DNA of 64,000 bases from Geodermatophilus sp. TF02-6 (GCF_003319115.1 NZ_QOHF01000009.1:100676-164675), one strand, 5' to 3'; shown: positions 1-10,057, counted from the stretch's first letter. Notes: a model not told the origin generated them from the sequence alone. Program-made: numbers and translations.

Positions 1-942
1 TGGTCGACGTCCTCGTCGCGACCGATCACCCGACCCCGCCCCGGCCACGCCGGCTCTCCGACCGGCGTCGCTGCCGGCTGCGCGGTGACCGCATCTGCTC
101 CCGCGTCCGAGGGGAGGGCACCAGGCACGCAGATCACCCCCCTTCGCTCTGCGCCGTCTCGCCCAGCTGGCTGACCCGATGATCGTGGAAGTCCGGCGAA
201 GTGGAGGCCATGAGTAATTCTGCTCATCGTGGCCGGGTCGAGCCCGGCGTTAGCGTGCCGCCGCCCGACCGAGGAAGCGATGGGGTCAGCCGAGGCGCCG
301 CAACCAGACCTCGGAGCTCCGCAGACGCGGGCACACGCCTCGACAAAGGGGGTGAACGCCGTGGAAACAGACCAGGCGGTCGGACGCGCACTCGGAACAC
401 GGCTCCTGCTCCCGGCGGTCTCGGGCTGTTCGCCGCCAGCGCCTCACCGTCACCGAACGACGGCGAGTGCGTCAACGAGAGGGTTGTCGACCCTTCTACG
501 GGCACGTTCGAGCCCTTCGCCTCTCAGTCGTTCGTGTCCGGTGAGCGAGCACCGGAGCACACAACGGGAATCAGCAGAGCGACGGCAACAGCCGCCTCGT
601 GACCGGCGTCAACTGTCTGCGGTTCTGAACCCGGACTCGCCTCCTCGAACGGGGCAATGGCGTCCCAGCGAAGAGTTCACCGGCGGTCGTCCCGGCAGAA
701 GGGATCTGGGTCTGTTGCGGGAACAGGACCTGGGTCCATTGGTCCCAGCCGTCGCGAGCGCGACCCTCGATGCGTCATTCCGATCCGGGCCGGTAGCGGC
801 TGCTGAACAGTCGGATCGGCCGGGCAGACAGCCCGCTGGCGGCTGGGGCTGGGCACGGTCCCGGCTGCGGTCGCCGACGTGCTGCTCCATCAGGTCCGTC
901 TCGGACCGGCGCCATCCAGACCGTCACGTCGGAGGGACGACC
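1..942. other. Stretch without a supported gene
   Basis: No convincing gene is seen in this stretch. Open frames run through it on both strands, but their products are arginine-, proline- and serine-rich with no domain, no good ribosome site and no conserved motif. This is what random open frames look like in very GC-rich DNA. The last 90 bases (851–942) resemble a second region at 1936–2028 and probably carry the promoter of the small gene at 943. A truncated older gene entering from the left edge cannot be excluded. Confidence 0.5.
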
Positions 943-946
943 ATGA
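851..946 (+). repeat. Upstream region, copy A of a duplicated leader
   Basis: This stretch aligns along about 100 bases with 1936–2034. Shared blocks include GGGCACGGTCCCGGC, CGGTCGCCGACGTG, GGACCGGCGCC and a terminal GGAGGG followed by CATGAC. Both copies end at the ribosome site and start codon of an open frame (943 here, 2029 there). The similarity covers the promoter and leader but not the downstream proteins, so it looks like a duplicated control region. Whether the two are co-regulated is inference. Confidence 0.6.
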
Positions 947-1140
947 CCGCCACCACACCCGTCACCACGCCCGTCAACGCTCCGGCGACCACCGGCGGCC
1001 GCATCCTCGCCTGGTTCCGGGTCAGCACCACACGCAACCGTGCCCGGCGCGTGGCCCCGGTCGCCGCACCGACGGCGATGCCGACCCGGTTCGGCGACAG
1101 CTACCTCTGGCCTGACGGCAGTTGGACGCACTCCAGCTGA
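943..1140 (+). CDS. Small hypothetical protein (65 aa)
   Basis: I do not recognise this small protein. The start is chosen because GGAGGG lies at 930–935, seven bases before an ATG. The product begins with a Thr/Pro/Val-rich stretch, continues with a basic segment around residues 25–40 (FRVSTTRNRARR) and ends in an aromatic tail (WPDGSWTHSS). It has no signal peptide and no clear membrane span. The next gene, a secreted CAP protein, begins 86 bases later on the same strand, so the two could share a transcript. Its upstream region is duplicated before the gene pair at 2029/2121. Confidence 0.5.
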   Translation: MTATTPVTTPVNAPATTGGRILAWFRVSTTRNRARRVAPVAAPTAMPTRFGDSYLWPDGSWTHSS

Positions 1141-1226
1141 ACCCGACAGCGCCAGCCGCCCCACCGCATCAACGTGCCCGCGATGGCCCAGGACCTGAAC
1201 CAGGTTCGAACACAGGAGGGATGACG

Positions 1227-1778
1227 ATGAACAGAATCGCCAAGACCATGGGGGCAGCCGGTGTCAGCGCGGCCGTCCTGATCGGTCTCCCGGGTACGGC
1301 CTCGGCCGCGTTGGACAACAGCCAGAAGGACCGGATCGTGGCCCAGCACAACCTGTACCGCGACGAGGTCGGCACCCCGCCATTGGCATGGGACGACACG
1401 CTCGCGGCGGCGGCGCAGGCCTACGCCGACAAGCTGCTGCCCACCGCGCAGGCCGACGGACCCCTGCTCCACGACCCCAACAGGGGCGAGGTCGGTGAGA
1501 ACCTCTACAACGCCTGGAGCTCAGGATTCGGCGCGACGGCTCCTGATCCCCTCGACGCCTTGGCTTGGTGGTACTCGGAGAAGGCCATGTACGACGCCAA
1601 TCCTCAACCGGTGGGCAACTCCATCCAATCGTGGGGCCACTACTCGCAGATGGTGTGGAAGGACACCCAGCGGGTCGGCTGCGGTGCTGCCAGTGGGTCC
1701 CGAAACGGTCGCTTCGACACCGTGGTGGTGTGCCGCTATGACCCGCCGGGCAACATGATCGGCGAGATGCCGTACTGA
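1227..1778 (+). CDS. Secreted CAP-domain (SCP/PR-1-like) protein
   Basis: This is a 183-residue exported protein of the CAP superfamily. Residues 1–27 form a signal peptide with a basic start, a hydrophobic core and a TASA-A cleavage site. The mature part carries CAP hallmarks: IVAQHNLYRDEVG near its start, PLAWDDTLAAAAQAYAD, GENLY, and the signature HYSQMVWKDTQRVGCG followed by VVVCRYDPPGN. The ATG at 1227 is preferred over 1221 because AGGAGG at 1214–1219 leaves seven bases of spacing. Bacterial CAP proteins are extracellular and their biochemical roles are mostly unknown. The gene ends in a short tandem repeat that duplicates its own last four codons. Confidence 0.88.
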   Translation: MNRIAKTMGAAGVSAAVLIGLPGTASAALDNSQKDRIVAQHNLYRDEVGTPPLAWDDTLAAAAQAYADKLLPTAQADGPLLHDPNRGEVGENLYNAWSSGFGATAPDPLDALAWWYSEKAMYDANPQPVGNSIQSWGHYSQMVWKDTQRVGCGAASGSRNGRFDTVVVCRYDPPGNMIGEMPY

Positions 1779-1810
1779 ATGCCGTACTGAGTCGTGCGAC
1801 ATGCCGTACT
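1767..1810 (+). repeat. 12-bp tandem repeat at the CAP gene stop
   Basis: The unit ATGCCGTACTGA occurs at 1767–1778, where it encodes the last residues and stop of the CAP protein. It recurs directly at 1779–1790, and ten of its bases recur at 1801–1810. Each full copy brings its own in-frame stop, so the duplication leaves the protein unchanged. It looks like replication slippage. Confidence 0.85.
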
Positions 1811-1935
1811 CGGTGGTGCTGCGTCGGGCGCCGGAATGCAGAGCACTCGGTGCCCGGCCCAGCACGCCCGGGTGGCATCACCGGATGAGCGCTGCGGCCC
1901 GTCGGGCCGGCAGCGGGCTCGCTGACCACCCGGTT

Positions 1936-2034
1936 GGGCACGGTCCCGGCCCCGGTCGCCGACGTGTTGCATCGCCGGAGCCGTCCTGGACCGGCGCCGT
2001 TCTGATCGTCTGGGTGGAGGGGATGGTCATGACA
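1936..2034 (+). repeat. Upstream region, copy B of a duplicated leader
   Basis: This is the second copy of the control region also seen at 851–946. It lies between the CAP gene and the serine hydrolase gene and ends at the GGAGGGG ribosome site at 2016–2022. The copies differ by scattered substitutions and small gaps, so the duplication is not recent. Confidence 0.6.
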
Positions 2035-2121
2035 CCGCACGCCGCCGTGGTCCTGCGCTCGTGGTTCCTCGGCCGGTCGCCACGGGGCTCGGCCTCGCCG
2101 TGGCACGTGGCCAGGCGGTGA
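2029..2121 (+). CDS. Possible 30-aa leader peptide coupled to the serine hydrolase
   Basis: A GGAGG at 2016–2020 precedes ATG codons at 2023 and 2029. The frame runs 30 residues from 2029 and stops at TGA 2119–2121, which overlaps the ATG of the hydrolase at 2121 (TGATG). The arrangement suggests translational coupling. Alternatively, this is the original 5' end of the hydrolase, displaced by a frameshift. The peptide (MTPHAAVVLRSWFLG and so on) resembles nothing I know, and the case rests only on the ribosome site and the overlap. Confidence 0.3.
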   Translation: MTPHAAVVLRSWFLGRSPRGSASPWHVARR

Positions 2122-3368
2122 TGGGCGCCGTGGCGGCTGTACCGGCTCGAGCCGGACGGCGGTTCGCGTGGCGGCGTGCTGCGCTGACCGTCGTGGCGGT
2201 CGCTGTCGGGATGAGCGTGCTGACCTGCGCCAGCAGCGACGTGGCCAGCGCGTCGGGCGTGTCGGCGTCGACGAGGGACGCCACCGAGTTGGGCGCCAGG
2301 CTGCGCCCGATCATCACCGGAGCGCTGCACGAGCTGGACGTCCCGGGAGCAGTCGTCCTGGTCCGCACACCGGCCGGACAGTACGAGGAGGCGTTCGGCA
2401 CCCGCCAGCTGGGCAGCAACGACCCGGTCGGGATCGATGACCACTTCCGGGTCGGATCGATCACCAAGACGATGACCGGCACCGTCGTGCTGCAACTGGT
2501 GCAGGAGCGCAGGATCGCGCTGAGCGACCCGGTCTCGAAGTACCGCCCCGATGTCCCCAACGGCGACCACATCACCATCGCGCAGCTGCTGGACATGCGC
2601 AGCGGCCTGCACAGCTACACCGAGCTCGAGTCGTTCAACCGCATCCTCGACCAGGACCCCACCAGGGTGTGGCATCCCGAGGAGCTGCTCGCGCTCGGCC
2701 TGGCCCAGCCCCCCTACTTCCCGCCCGGCGAGGGGTACCACTACTCGAACACGAACACCGTCCTACTGGGCCTGATCATCGACCAGCTCACCGGTCGCCA
2801 GCTCGCCGACGTCTTCCGCGAACGGATCTTCCAACCGCTCGGTCTGCGCCAGACGCTGCTGCCGCCGATCGAGGACAACGCCATCCCGGCTCCCCACCCA
2901 CACGGCTACCTCTTCGGCACCAACCTCTCCACCCTGACCGACCCGGCGCTCCCACCCGACCAGCAGGCCGCCGTCCGCGACGGCACACTGCTGCCCAACG
3001 ACGTCACCGCTCTGAACCCGTCGTGGGGCTGGGCGGCCGGAGCCGTGATCTCCACCGCCGCCGACCTGGCCGTCTACGTCAGAGCACTGGTCACCGGCGG
3101 CCTGCTCGACCGCGCCTTGCAGCAGCAGCGGCTAGACAGCCTCACCCCGGTCGATCCCGCCGATCCGGACAGCGCCTCCTACGGCCTGGCGTTGGCCCGG
3201 TTCGGGCCGATGATCGGCCACGACGGTTCGTTGCCCGGATACCAGTCGTTCATGGGCCATGACCCGGTTCGCGGGAACACCCTCATCGTCTTGACCAACC
3301 TGCAGACCGCCCCCGACGGCACCCAGCCGGCCAACGAGATCGCCAGGCGCATCCTCGCCCGGCTCTGA
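2121..3368 (+). CDS. Secreted serine hydrolase, beta-lactamase / D-Ala-D-Ala carboxypeptidase fold
   Basis: This 415-residue protein belongs to the class C beta-lactamase-like serine hydrolases. All three active-site elements are visible: SITK with Ser113 and Lys116, a YSN motif with Tyr208, and HDG with His367 in place of KTG. The N-terminus (RRFAWRRAALTVVAVAVGMSVLTC) is a signal sequence, perhaps twin-arginine-like, so the enzyme acts outside the membrane. Family members include D-alanyl carboxypeptidases, esterases and D-amino-acid peptidases; the substrate cannot be read from sequence. The ATG at 2121 overlaps the stop of a short upstream frame. An in-frame GTG at 2061 is the alternative start. 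Confidence 0.85.
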   Translation: MGAVAAVPARAGRRFAWRRAALTVVAVAVGMSVLTCASSDVASASGVSASTRDATELGARLRPIITGALHELDVPGAVVLVRTPAGQYEEAFGTRQLGSNDPVGIDDHFRVGSITKTMTGTVVLQLVQERRIALSDPVSKYRPDVPNGDHITIAQLLDMRSGLHSYTELESFNRILDQDPTRVWHPEELLALGLAQPPYFPPGEGYHYSNTNTVLLGLIIDQLTGRQLADVFRERIFQPLGLRQTLLPPIEDNAIPAPHPHGYLFGTNLSTLTDPALPPDQQAAVRDGTLLPNDVTALNPSWGWAAGAVISTAADLAVYVRALVTGGLLDRALQQQRLDSLTPVDPADPDSASYGLALARFGPMIGHDGSLPGYQSFMGHDPVRGNTLIVLTNLQTAPDGTQPANEIARRILARL

Positions 3369-3540
3369 TCCGCACAGATCCGCAACCGCCCCACCGGAGC
3401 ACCCCGGCCACCACCACCAGGGGCGAGGACTCCGACGCCCGCCGGTCGATCACGGCCGTCAGCGGTCCGAAGCTGGCAGCGCAGGCAGCCCGAGCGGGCA
3501 CGGCGTCACGGCTGGCAACACCCCCGACCGAGGAGCAGAC

Positions 3541-4347
3541 GTGCACGCCTCCCTGATCATCGTCATCCTGGTGCTGCCCCTCCTCGTCGGTCTGTGGGTA
3601 CAGCACCGCCTGATCCAGCGGTCCCCGGACAGCGGGATGGGTGGGCTGTCGGTCAGCGACCTGATCGAGCCCGTCCGCACACTGGCGGTGCTGCTCCTCG
3701 CATTCGTGCTGGTCTCGGCCTACAGCTCGTACGACACCGCCAGCCAGCAAGCGGCGGCCGAAGCCGGCGCGGTCCAGGCGATGGCGGAGAGTGCGGCACT
3801 GCTGACCCCGGAGTCGCGCCGCGATGTGCTGGGCCCGTTGCAGTGCTACGCCCGAGCGGTCGCCGGGCCGGACTGGCGCGCGCAGGCTGAGGGCAGCGCG
3901 TTGTCCCCGATCGCCGATGCGGCATCCCACGGCATCGATGCAGCGCTCGCACGAGCGCGCAGCGACGAGCGCAACGTCGCCGTGGTCGAGCCGATCACGT
4001 TGGAGAACAACCGCCGCATCGAGGCGCGCATCCTGCGGGCCGAGGAGGGCCAACCCGCCGTCCCCGGTCAGGCGTGGACGCTGATGCTGGTCACGGTGGC
4101 CATCACGGTGGGCGTTGCGGCGCTGCTGGGCCATCCGCCGGTACACCGGCGTCTGCAGCTGGCCGTGCTCGTCGGGACAGTGGTCGTGTACGGCCTCTCC
4201 CTGCTCATCATCCAAGACCTCGACACTCCCTTCACCGGCCCGGCGAAGATCGAGCCCACCGCGATGCTCGACGTCGAACAGCGGATCGCCGCTCTGCCCG
4301 ATGGCACCGCAGTCCTCCCCTGCGACGGGCAAGGCCGCCTCCTCTGA
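3541..4347 (+). CDS. DUF4239-like membrane protein
   Basis: This 268-residue integral membrane protein has a predicted span at residues 3–20, a second around 45–62 and a pair near 180–225. The segment after span two (YSSYDTASQQAAAEAGAVQAMAESAALL), followed by a conserved soluble region, resembles the bestrophin-like DUF4239 family, in which a helix rich in Ala and Glu follows the second span. The start is a GTG at 3541 behind GAGGAG. Function is unknown; an anion channel role has been suggested for related folds. It stands alone between the hydrolase and an integrase remnant. Confidence 0.6.
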   Translation: MHASLIIVILVLPLLVGLWVQHRLIQRSPDSGMGGLSVSDLIEPVRTLAVLLLAFVLVSAYSSYDTASQQAAAEAGAVQAMAESAALLTPESRRDVLGPLQCYARAVAGPDWRAQAEGSALSPIADAASHGIDAALARARSDERNVAVVEPITLENNRRIEARILRAEEGQPAVPGQAWTLMLVTVAITVGVAALLGHPPVHRRLQLAVLVGTVVVYGLSLLIIQDLDTPFTGPAKIEPTAMLDVEQRIAALPDGTAVLPCDGQGRLL

Positions 4348-4398
4348 AGATCATCAAGGGGAGCAACACCTGCAGCTCATCGAGCTGGGCGGCGCTGA

Positions 4399-5146
4399 GC
4401 CGGCTTCGACCGCAAGGTCGACACCCAGCGCTGGCTCGACGAGGTCGCCGCTGCCGTGGTCACCGGCTCCTACGTCGACCCGGGTGCGGGCCGGCAGACC
4501 TTCGCCCAGTACTACGCCGAGTGGTCGGCCCGCCAGGTGTGGGCGCCCGGCACCGAAACGGCGATGAGCCTGGCCGCTCGCACGTCGAGCACCGGGTCGA
4601 GAGCGTGGTCAACCGCGGCCTGGCGCCGGGCACGTGCACACCCGGATCAACGACGTCCGCGCTGTCCTGCGCGGCGCCGTCGCCGACCGGGTGATCCCGC
4701 GCGACCCGAGCGAGGGCATCGCCCTCCCCTGCCGCCGCACGGCCGCCACCATGACGCTGCGGCAGGTGTGCCTCGCGCCGTCACTGGTCGACCTGCTGGC
4801 CGAGCACGTCGCCGCCCACTGCCCGGAGGGCACCTGGCTCTTCACCGGAGAAGCGGGACAATCCCCGCACCAGAACACCGTCGGCTACCGCTGGCGCACC
4901 ACCATCCGGGCCGCCGACCTCACGGGCGTGAAGCTGCACGACCTCCGGCACTCCTAGGCCTCCGGGCTCATCGCCTCCGGCTGCGACGTCGTCACCGTCC
5001 AGCGGGCCCTCGGGCACGCCAGCGCCACCACGACGCTGAACACCCACAGCCACCTCCGGCCTCCCGCGGAGGACCGCACGAGGCGGGCCGTCGATGAGGC
5101 GTGGAGTGCCATCACCGTGCCATCGGAGCGGTCAGCGACTCGCTGA
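4399..5146 (+). pseudogene. Degraded tyrosine recombinase (phage-type integrase)
   Basis: Remains of an actinophage-type integrase are spread over three frames. From 4405 one frame reads FDRKVDTQRWLDEV and TFAQYYAEWSARQVW. Near 4570 it shifts to a frame reading SHVEHRVESVVNRGLAPGT. Near 4630 it shifts again to HTRINDVRAVLRGAVADRV. The catalytic box LHDLRHS is followed by a TAG at 4955–4957 where a Tyr codon is normally found, then ASGLIASGCDVVTVQRALGH continues. The nucleophile region reads NTHSHL instead of the usual NTYSHL, so the catalytic tyrosine is also lost. The N-terminal domain is missing because a stop lies at 4396. No other phage gene and no tRNA attachment site is seen nearby. Confidence 0.85.
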
Positions 5147-5166
5147 CCTGCATAAATGTCACTGGC

Positions 5167-6240
<1,074 letters not shown>

Positions 6241-6330
6241 GGAGGTCCAGCCTACGTGGGCCCGCCCGCCGCGCCCGCCCGCCGTCCGGCGCCCGGCCGG
6301 CCCCCAGGAAGACGAGGCATACTGCGGCGG
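6241..6330. promoter_or_regulatory. Divergent promoter region, ychF / penicillin-binding protein
   Basis: Ninety bases separate the divergent starts. On the minus strand TAGGCT (6254–6249) lies eight bases before the ychF GTG. On the plus strand CATACT (6319–6324) lies six bases before the ATG at 6331. Both look like -10 boxes so close to the start that transcripts would be leaderless. No -35 consensus is obvious. Confidence 0.5.
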
Positions 6331-8394
6331 ATGCACGTGCGCGTGCTCCTGCGCCCCGCCCTCGCCGTCCTGCTCGTCGGCAGCCTGATGGGCGTCCTCG
6401 CCGTCCCGCTGTTGCTGGCCCCCGGGATCACCCTGGGCCGGCTCGTGGACCGCGCCAACGCCCAGCCGACCACGCCGGTCGACCGGCCGCTGACCGGCAA
6501 CACCCGCGTGCTCGCCGCCGACGGCTCGCTGATCGCCCAGTTCTACGAGCACGACCGGACGCTGGTCACCAGCGTCCAGATCGCCCCGGTGGTGAAGCAG
6601 GCGCTGATCGACATCGAGGACTCCCGCTTCTACCAGCACGGAGCGCTCGACCCCAAGGGCATCGCGCGGGCGGTGGTCACCGACCTGCGCTCCGGCGGCA
6701 ATGCGCAGGGCGGCTCCACGCTCACCCAGCAGCTGGTCAAGCAGACCCTGGTGCAGAACGCGACGACGCCGGAGCAGCAGCAGGCGGCGGTCGCCGACAG
6801 CCTGGCCCGCAAGCTCGTCGAGGCCCGCTACGCCACCGAGCTGCAGGGTGAGTTCACCAAGGACGAGATCCTCACCCGCTACCTGAACACGGTGTACTTC
6901 GGCGCCGGCGCCTACGGGCTCGAGTCCGCGGCGCAGACCTACTTCTCCACCGACGCCGCGCACCTGACCCTCGCCCAGGCGGCGACGCTGGCCGGGCTCG
7001 TGCAGAACCCCAGCGCCCTGAACCCGATCGACCACCCGCAGGCCGCCCAGGAACGGCGCGACCAGGTCCTCACCCGCATGCACGACCTGGGCCACATCAG
7101 CGCGCAGGACCTCGTCGCCACCACGGCGCAGCCGGTCACCGTCCGGCCGGGCGGGACGGCCAACGGCTGCGCCGGCGCCGCGCTCGGCGGGTTCTTCTGC
7201 GACTACCTGCAGGACCACCTCACCGGCACCCTCGGGCTCACCCCGGACCAGCTGAGGAACGGCGGGCTGACCATCCGGACGACGCTGCGGCCGGACCTGC
7301 AGCGCGCCGGCGACCAGGCGGTCGTCGCGACGCTGCCGATGGACAGCAGCCTGGCCGCCATCTACACCGTCGTCGAACCGGGCACCGGAGCGGTGTTGGC
7401 CATGAGCGACAACCGCAGGTTCGGCTGCACGGGCACGGGCTGCACGTCGGTGGACCTCAACGTCGCCGCGGCCGCGGGGGCCGGATCGACCTACAAGCTG
7501 TTCACGGCGGCGTCGGCCATGGAGCAGGGCTACACCATGGACTTCACCCAGACGACGTCCAACCCCTACTACTCCCGGGTCTTCGAGCAGAACGGCGGCC
7601 GCGTCGGCGCCCCCTACAGCGTCGAGAACGCGACCGACCACTACCCGGCCACGCTGGACATGGCCGAGGCGTTGGTGCGCTCCTCCAACACCTACTTCGT
7701 CGCCCTCGAGGACTCACTCGGCAGCGTGGCCGGACCGGTGCGCACCGCGCAGCAGCTGGGGCTGTCCTCGCTGACCGACGACCTCGCGCACCAGTTCACC
7801 TCCGCGGAGCTGGGCTCGTTCACCCTCGGCCCGATCGCCACCAGCCCGCTCGCGCTCGCCACCGCCTACGCGACCGTCTTCTCCGGCGGCACGCGCTGCG
7901 ACCCGACCCCGGTCATCGCGATCCTCACCCCCGACGGCACGCCGCTGACCGGCCCCGACGGCACGCCGGTCGACACCGGCACGCACTGCACCCCCGGCGT
8001 GCTCCCCGCCGGCATCGCCGACACCCTCACCCAGGTGCTGCGCGGCGACGTCGAGAGCTCCATCGGGACCGCGACCCGCGCGGCCGTCCCCGGCCACCAG
8101 ATCGCCGGCAAGACCGGCACCACCCAGGACCACCACTCGGTCGCCTTCGTCGGGTCCACGCCGCAGTACACCGCCAGCGTCATGGTCGAGAACCCCGACA
8201 CCGCCCAGGACGTCGGCGGGTACGGCGGCGACAAGGGCGCGCAGATCTGGCACGACGCGATGCAGCCGATCCTCACCGACGAGCCGGTCAGGGCCTTCCC
8301 GCCGGCCGACCCCGCCCACCTCGGCCGGCTCGCCGACCGGAGCGGGGGCACCTGCACCGCGCAGGTGGGCGACCTGCAGATCCCCTGCAGCTGA
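6331..8394 (+). CDS. Class A penicillin-binding protein (transglycosylase–transpeptidase)
   Basis: This 687-residue bifunctional peptidoglycan synthase has one N-terminal membrane anchor (residues about 5–30). The GT51 domain shows EDSRFYQHGALD with catalytic Glu96, then GGSTLTQQLVKQ and RKLVEARYATELQ. The transpeptidase domain has Ser386 and Lys389 in STYK, an SSN motif (SSNTYF) and KTGT at Lys594. It polymerises lipid II and cross-links stem peptides on the outer face of the membrane. The C-terminus lacks PASTA repeats. The start is fixed by the -10-like CATACT just upstream. The next gene, an LCP protein, converges on it with a seven-base gap. Confidence 0.93.
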   Translation: MHVRVLLRPALAVLLVGSLMGVLAVPLLLAPGITLGRLVDRANAQPTTPVDRPLTGNTRVLAADGSLIAQFYEHDRTLVTSVQIAPVVKQALIDIEDSRFYQHGALDPKGIARAVVTDLRSGGNAQGGSTLTQQLVKQTLVQNATTPEQQQAAVADSLARKLVEARYATELQGEFTKDEILTRYLNTVYFGAGAYGLESAAQTYFSTDAAHLTLAQAATLAGLVQNPSALNPIDHPQAAQERRDQVLTRMHDLGHISAQDLVATTAQPVTVRPGGTANGCAGAALGGFFCDYLQDHLTGTLGLTPDQLRNGGLTIRTTLRPDLQRAGDQAVVATLPMDSSLAAIYTVVEPGTGAVLAMSDNRRFGCTGTGCTSVDLNVAAAAGAGSTYKLFTAASAMEQGYTMDFTQTTSNPYYSRVFEQNGGRVGAPYSVENATDHYPATLDMAEALVRSSNTYFVALEDSLGSVAGPVRTAQQLGLSSLTDDLAHQFTSAELGSFTLGPIATSPLALATAYATVFSGGTRCDPTPVIAILTPDGTPLTGPDGTPVDTGTHCTPGVLPAGIADTLTQVLRGDVESSIGTATRAAVPGHQIAGKTGTTQDHHSVAFVGSTPQYTASVMVENPDTAQDVGGYGGDKGAQIWHDAMQPILTDEPVRAFPPADPAHLGRLADRSGGTCTAQVGDLQIPCS

Positions 8395-8401
8395 CCGGCG
8401 G

Positions 8402-9823
8402 TCAGTTCACGCAGGAGGAGGCGGAGAAGGTCGACGTCAGGCCGTCCGACCCGACCGGGGACGGCGACGACGACGCGGCCGGTGAGGGTGCGGACGGCGA
8501 CAGCGAGGCCGCCGGGGCCGTGGACCCGGCCGACCCGGCGGGCGCCACCGTGCGGCCGTCGGTGCCCAGGGTGAGCGTCACCCGGTCCACGTCGGAGGAG
8601 GCGCCCACGGCGACGCCCGGGACCGCCTCGGCCACCGCCTTGGCCTGCGCCTCCGTCCCCGGCGGGTAGGTCACCGTGGTCAGGCTGCTCGTCGTGCCCG
8701 TGTCGGCGACGGAGGCCGGAAAGCCGAGGCCCCGCAGCGCGTCGGCCTGCTGGGTGGCCAGCCCGGCGGTGTCGGTGCCGTTGACCACCTGCACGTCCAC
8801 CGCCGCCGGCGCGGCCGCGGGAGCGTCGACGTAGGCCGCGGGCTCGCCGACGACCTCGGCGACGAACGCCGGCAGCGCGGCCCGGTCGACGGCCACGACG
8901 GACACGGCGTTGCCGCTGTCGTCGCGGATGGTCGGCGTCCCGAGGGTGGGGATCGTGGTGAAGGCGACGTCGCCGGAGGCGATCGCGGCGAACTGCTCGG
9001 CGAACTGCAACAGGTCCAGGCCGGGGTCGGTCTGCACCGCCGAGCCCACCGCCTGCAGCAGGCGGCGCAGCTTGGCCGGGTCGAGCAGCACCCCGCTCGA
9101 GGTGGCCTTGCGCAGCTCGGTGGAGAGGAAGTACTGCTGGCGGACCACCCGGTCCAGGTCGCCCCGCGGCAGCCCGTGCCGCTGGCGGACGAACGACAGC
9201 GCCTGCTTGGCGTCCAGGGTGGAGACCCCGGCCGGCAGGTCGGTGCCGGAGTACGGGTCGCTGGCCGGCTGGTTCAGGCACACCTGGACCGGGCCGAGCA
9301 CCTGCGCCACCTGGTAGAAGCCGAGCAGCGACACCCGCACGAAGTGGTCGACGTGCAGCCCGGTCAGGTCCTGGACGGTCCGGATCAGCAGGGCCATGCC
9401 CCCGGCGTCCCCACCGCCGTTCGCGGCGCCGGCGGCGAACGCCGAGTTCAGCTTGCCCTTGCCGACGCCGGGGATGTCGACCCAGGAGTCGCGCGGCAGC
9501 GAGATCACCGTCGCCCGGCCCCCGCCGGCCGGGACGTGCAGCAGCATCATCGTGTCGGTGTTGACCGCCCCGTCGACCTCTCCCGTGCTCAGCTCGGCCA
9601 GCACCTCCGGGCTGGCGCCCTCGGGGCGGTGGTCGTCGCCGACCAGCAGCACGTTCTGCTCCGCGGACGCGCCGGAGGAGCCGGGCCCGGCGATCTGGGT
9701 GACGCTGGAGCCCAGGGTCCGGTAGGCGTACCAGCCGTAGCCGCTGCCGGCGAGCACCAGCAGCGACAGCACCGCCGCCAGGGCGCGCGCCAGCCGGACC
9801 GGGAGGCTCGCGCGCGGCTGCAC
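8402..9823 (-). CDS. LCP family (LytR-CpsA-Psr) protein with LytR_C domain
   Basis: This 473-residue protein has an N-terminal membrane anchor (residues 10–28) and an extracytoplasmic LCP domain: VNTDTMMLLHV, TVISLPRDSWVDIPG, LNSAFA, then LDAKQALSFVRQRHGLPRGDLDRVVRQQYF. A LytR_C domain (about residues 315–410) and a Ser/Ala/Pro-rich tail ending in Cys follow. LCP enzymes transfer lipid-linked glycopolymers such as arabinogalactan or teichoic acids to peptidoglycan. The GTG start at 9823 lies seven bases after TACCGT on the same strand, consistent with a leaderless transcript. It converges with the penicillin-binding protein gene. Confidence 0.9.
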   Translation of the reverse strand: MQPRASLPVRLARALAAVLSLLVLAGSGYGWYAYRTLGSSVTQIAGPGSSGASAEQNVLLVGDDHRPEGASPEVLAELSTGEVDGAVNTDTMMLLHVPAGGGRATVISLPRDSWVDIPGVGKGKLNSAFAAGAANGGGDAGGMALLIRTVQDLTGLHVDHFVRVSLLGFYQVAQVLGPVQVCLNQPASDPYSGTDLPAGVSTLDAKQALSFVRQRHGLPRGDLDRVVRQQYFLSTELRKATSSGVLLDPAKLRRLLQAVGSAVQTDPGLDLLQFAEQFAAIASGDVAFTTIPTLGTPTIRDDSGNAVSVVAVDRAALPAFVAEVVGEPAAYVDAPAAAPAAVDVQVVNGTDTAGLATQQADALRGLGFPASVADTGTTSSLTTVTYPPGTEAQAKAVAEAVPGVAVGASSDVDRVTLTLGTDGRTVAPAGSAGSTAPAASLSPSAPSPAASSSPSPVGSDGLTSTFSASSCVN

Positions 9824-10057
9824 CTGCTCGACGGTAGGCCCGGCTCCTGGGCGTCACCTGGGCGGCGGCGTGGAGAACAAATTCCCGGTGCCGGGCGGGA
9901 CCGCGTCCCGTGGCGGCCACGACCCTGCGTGTGCCAGCCTCGGCTCCGCCGAGGTCGTCGTCCGGAGCCGGGCAGCAGGCCGCGTCCCCCGGCAGACCCC
10001 AGCGCGCAGGGCACCGTCCCGAGTTGCGCTGGACCCACTCCAGGACTGGACTGACTC

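Noticed and set aside
229..1140. A 303-codon open frame covering the left edge and the small gene at 943
   Set aside because: Its first 240 residues are Arg/Pro/Ser-rich with no domain or ribosome site. Only the last 65 residues have a good start signal.
1197..1215. GGTTCGAA, resembling the T-loop of a tRNA
   Set aside because: The bases on each side cannot form the T-stem, and no acceptor or anticodon stem is found; it is the leader of the CAP gene.
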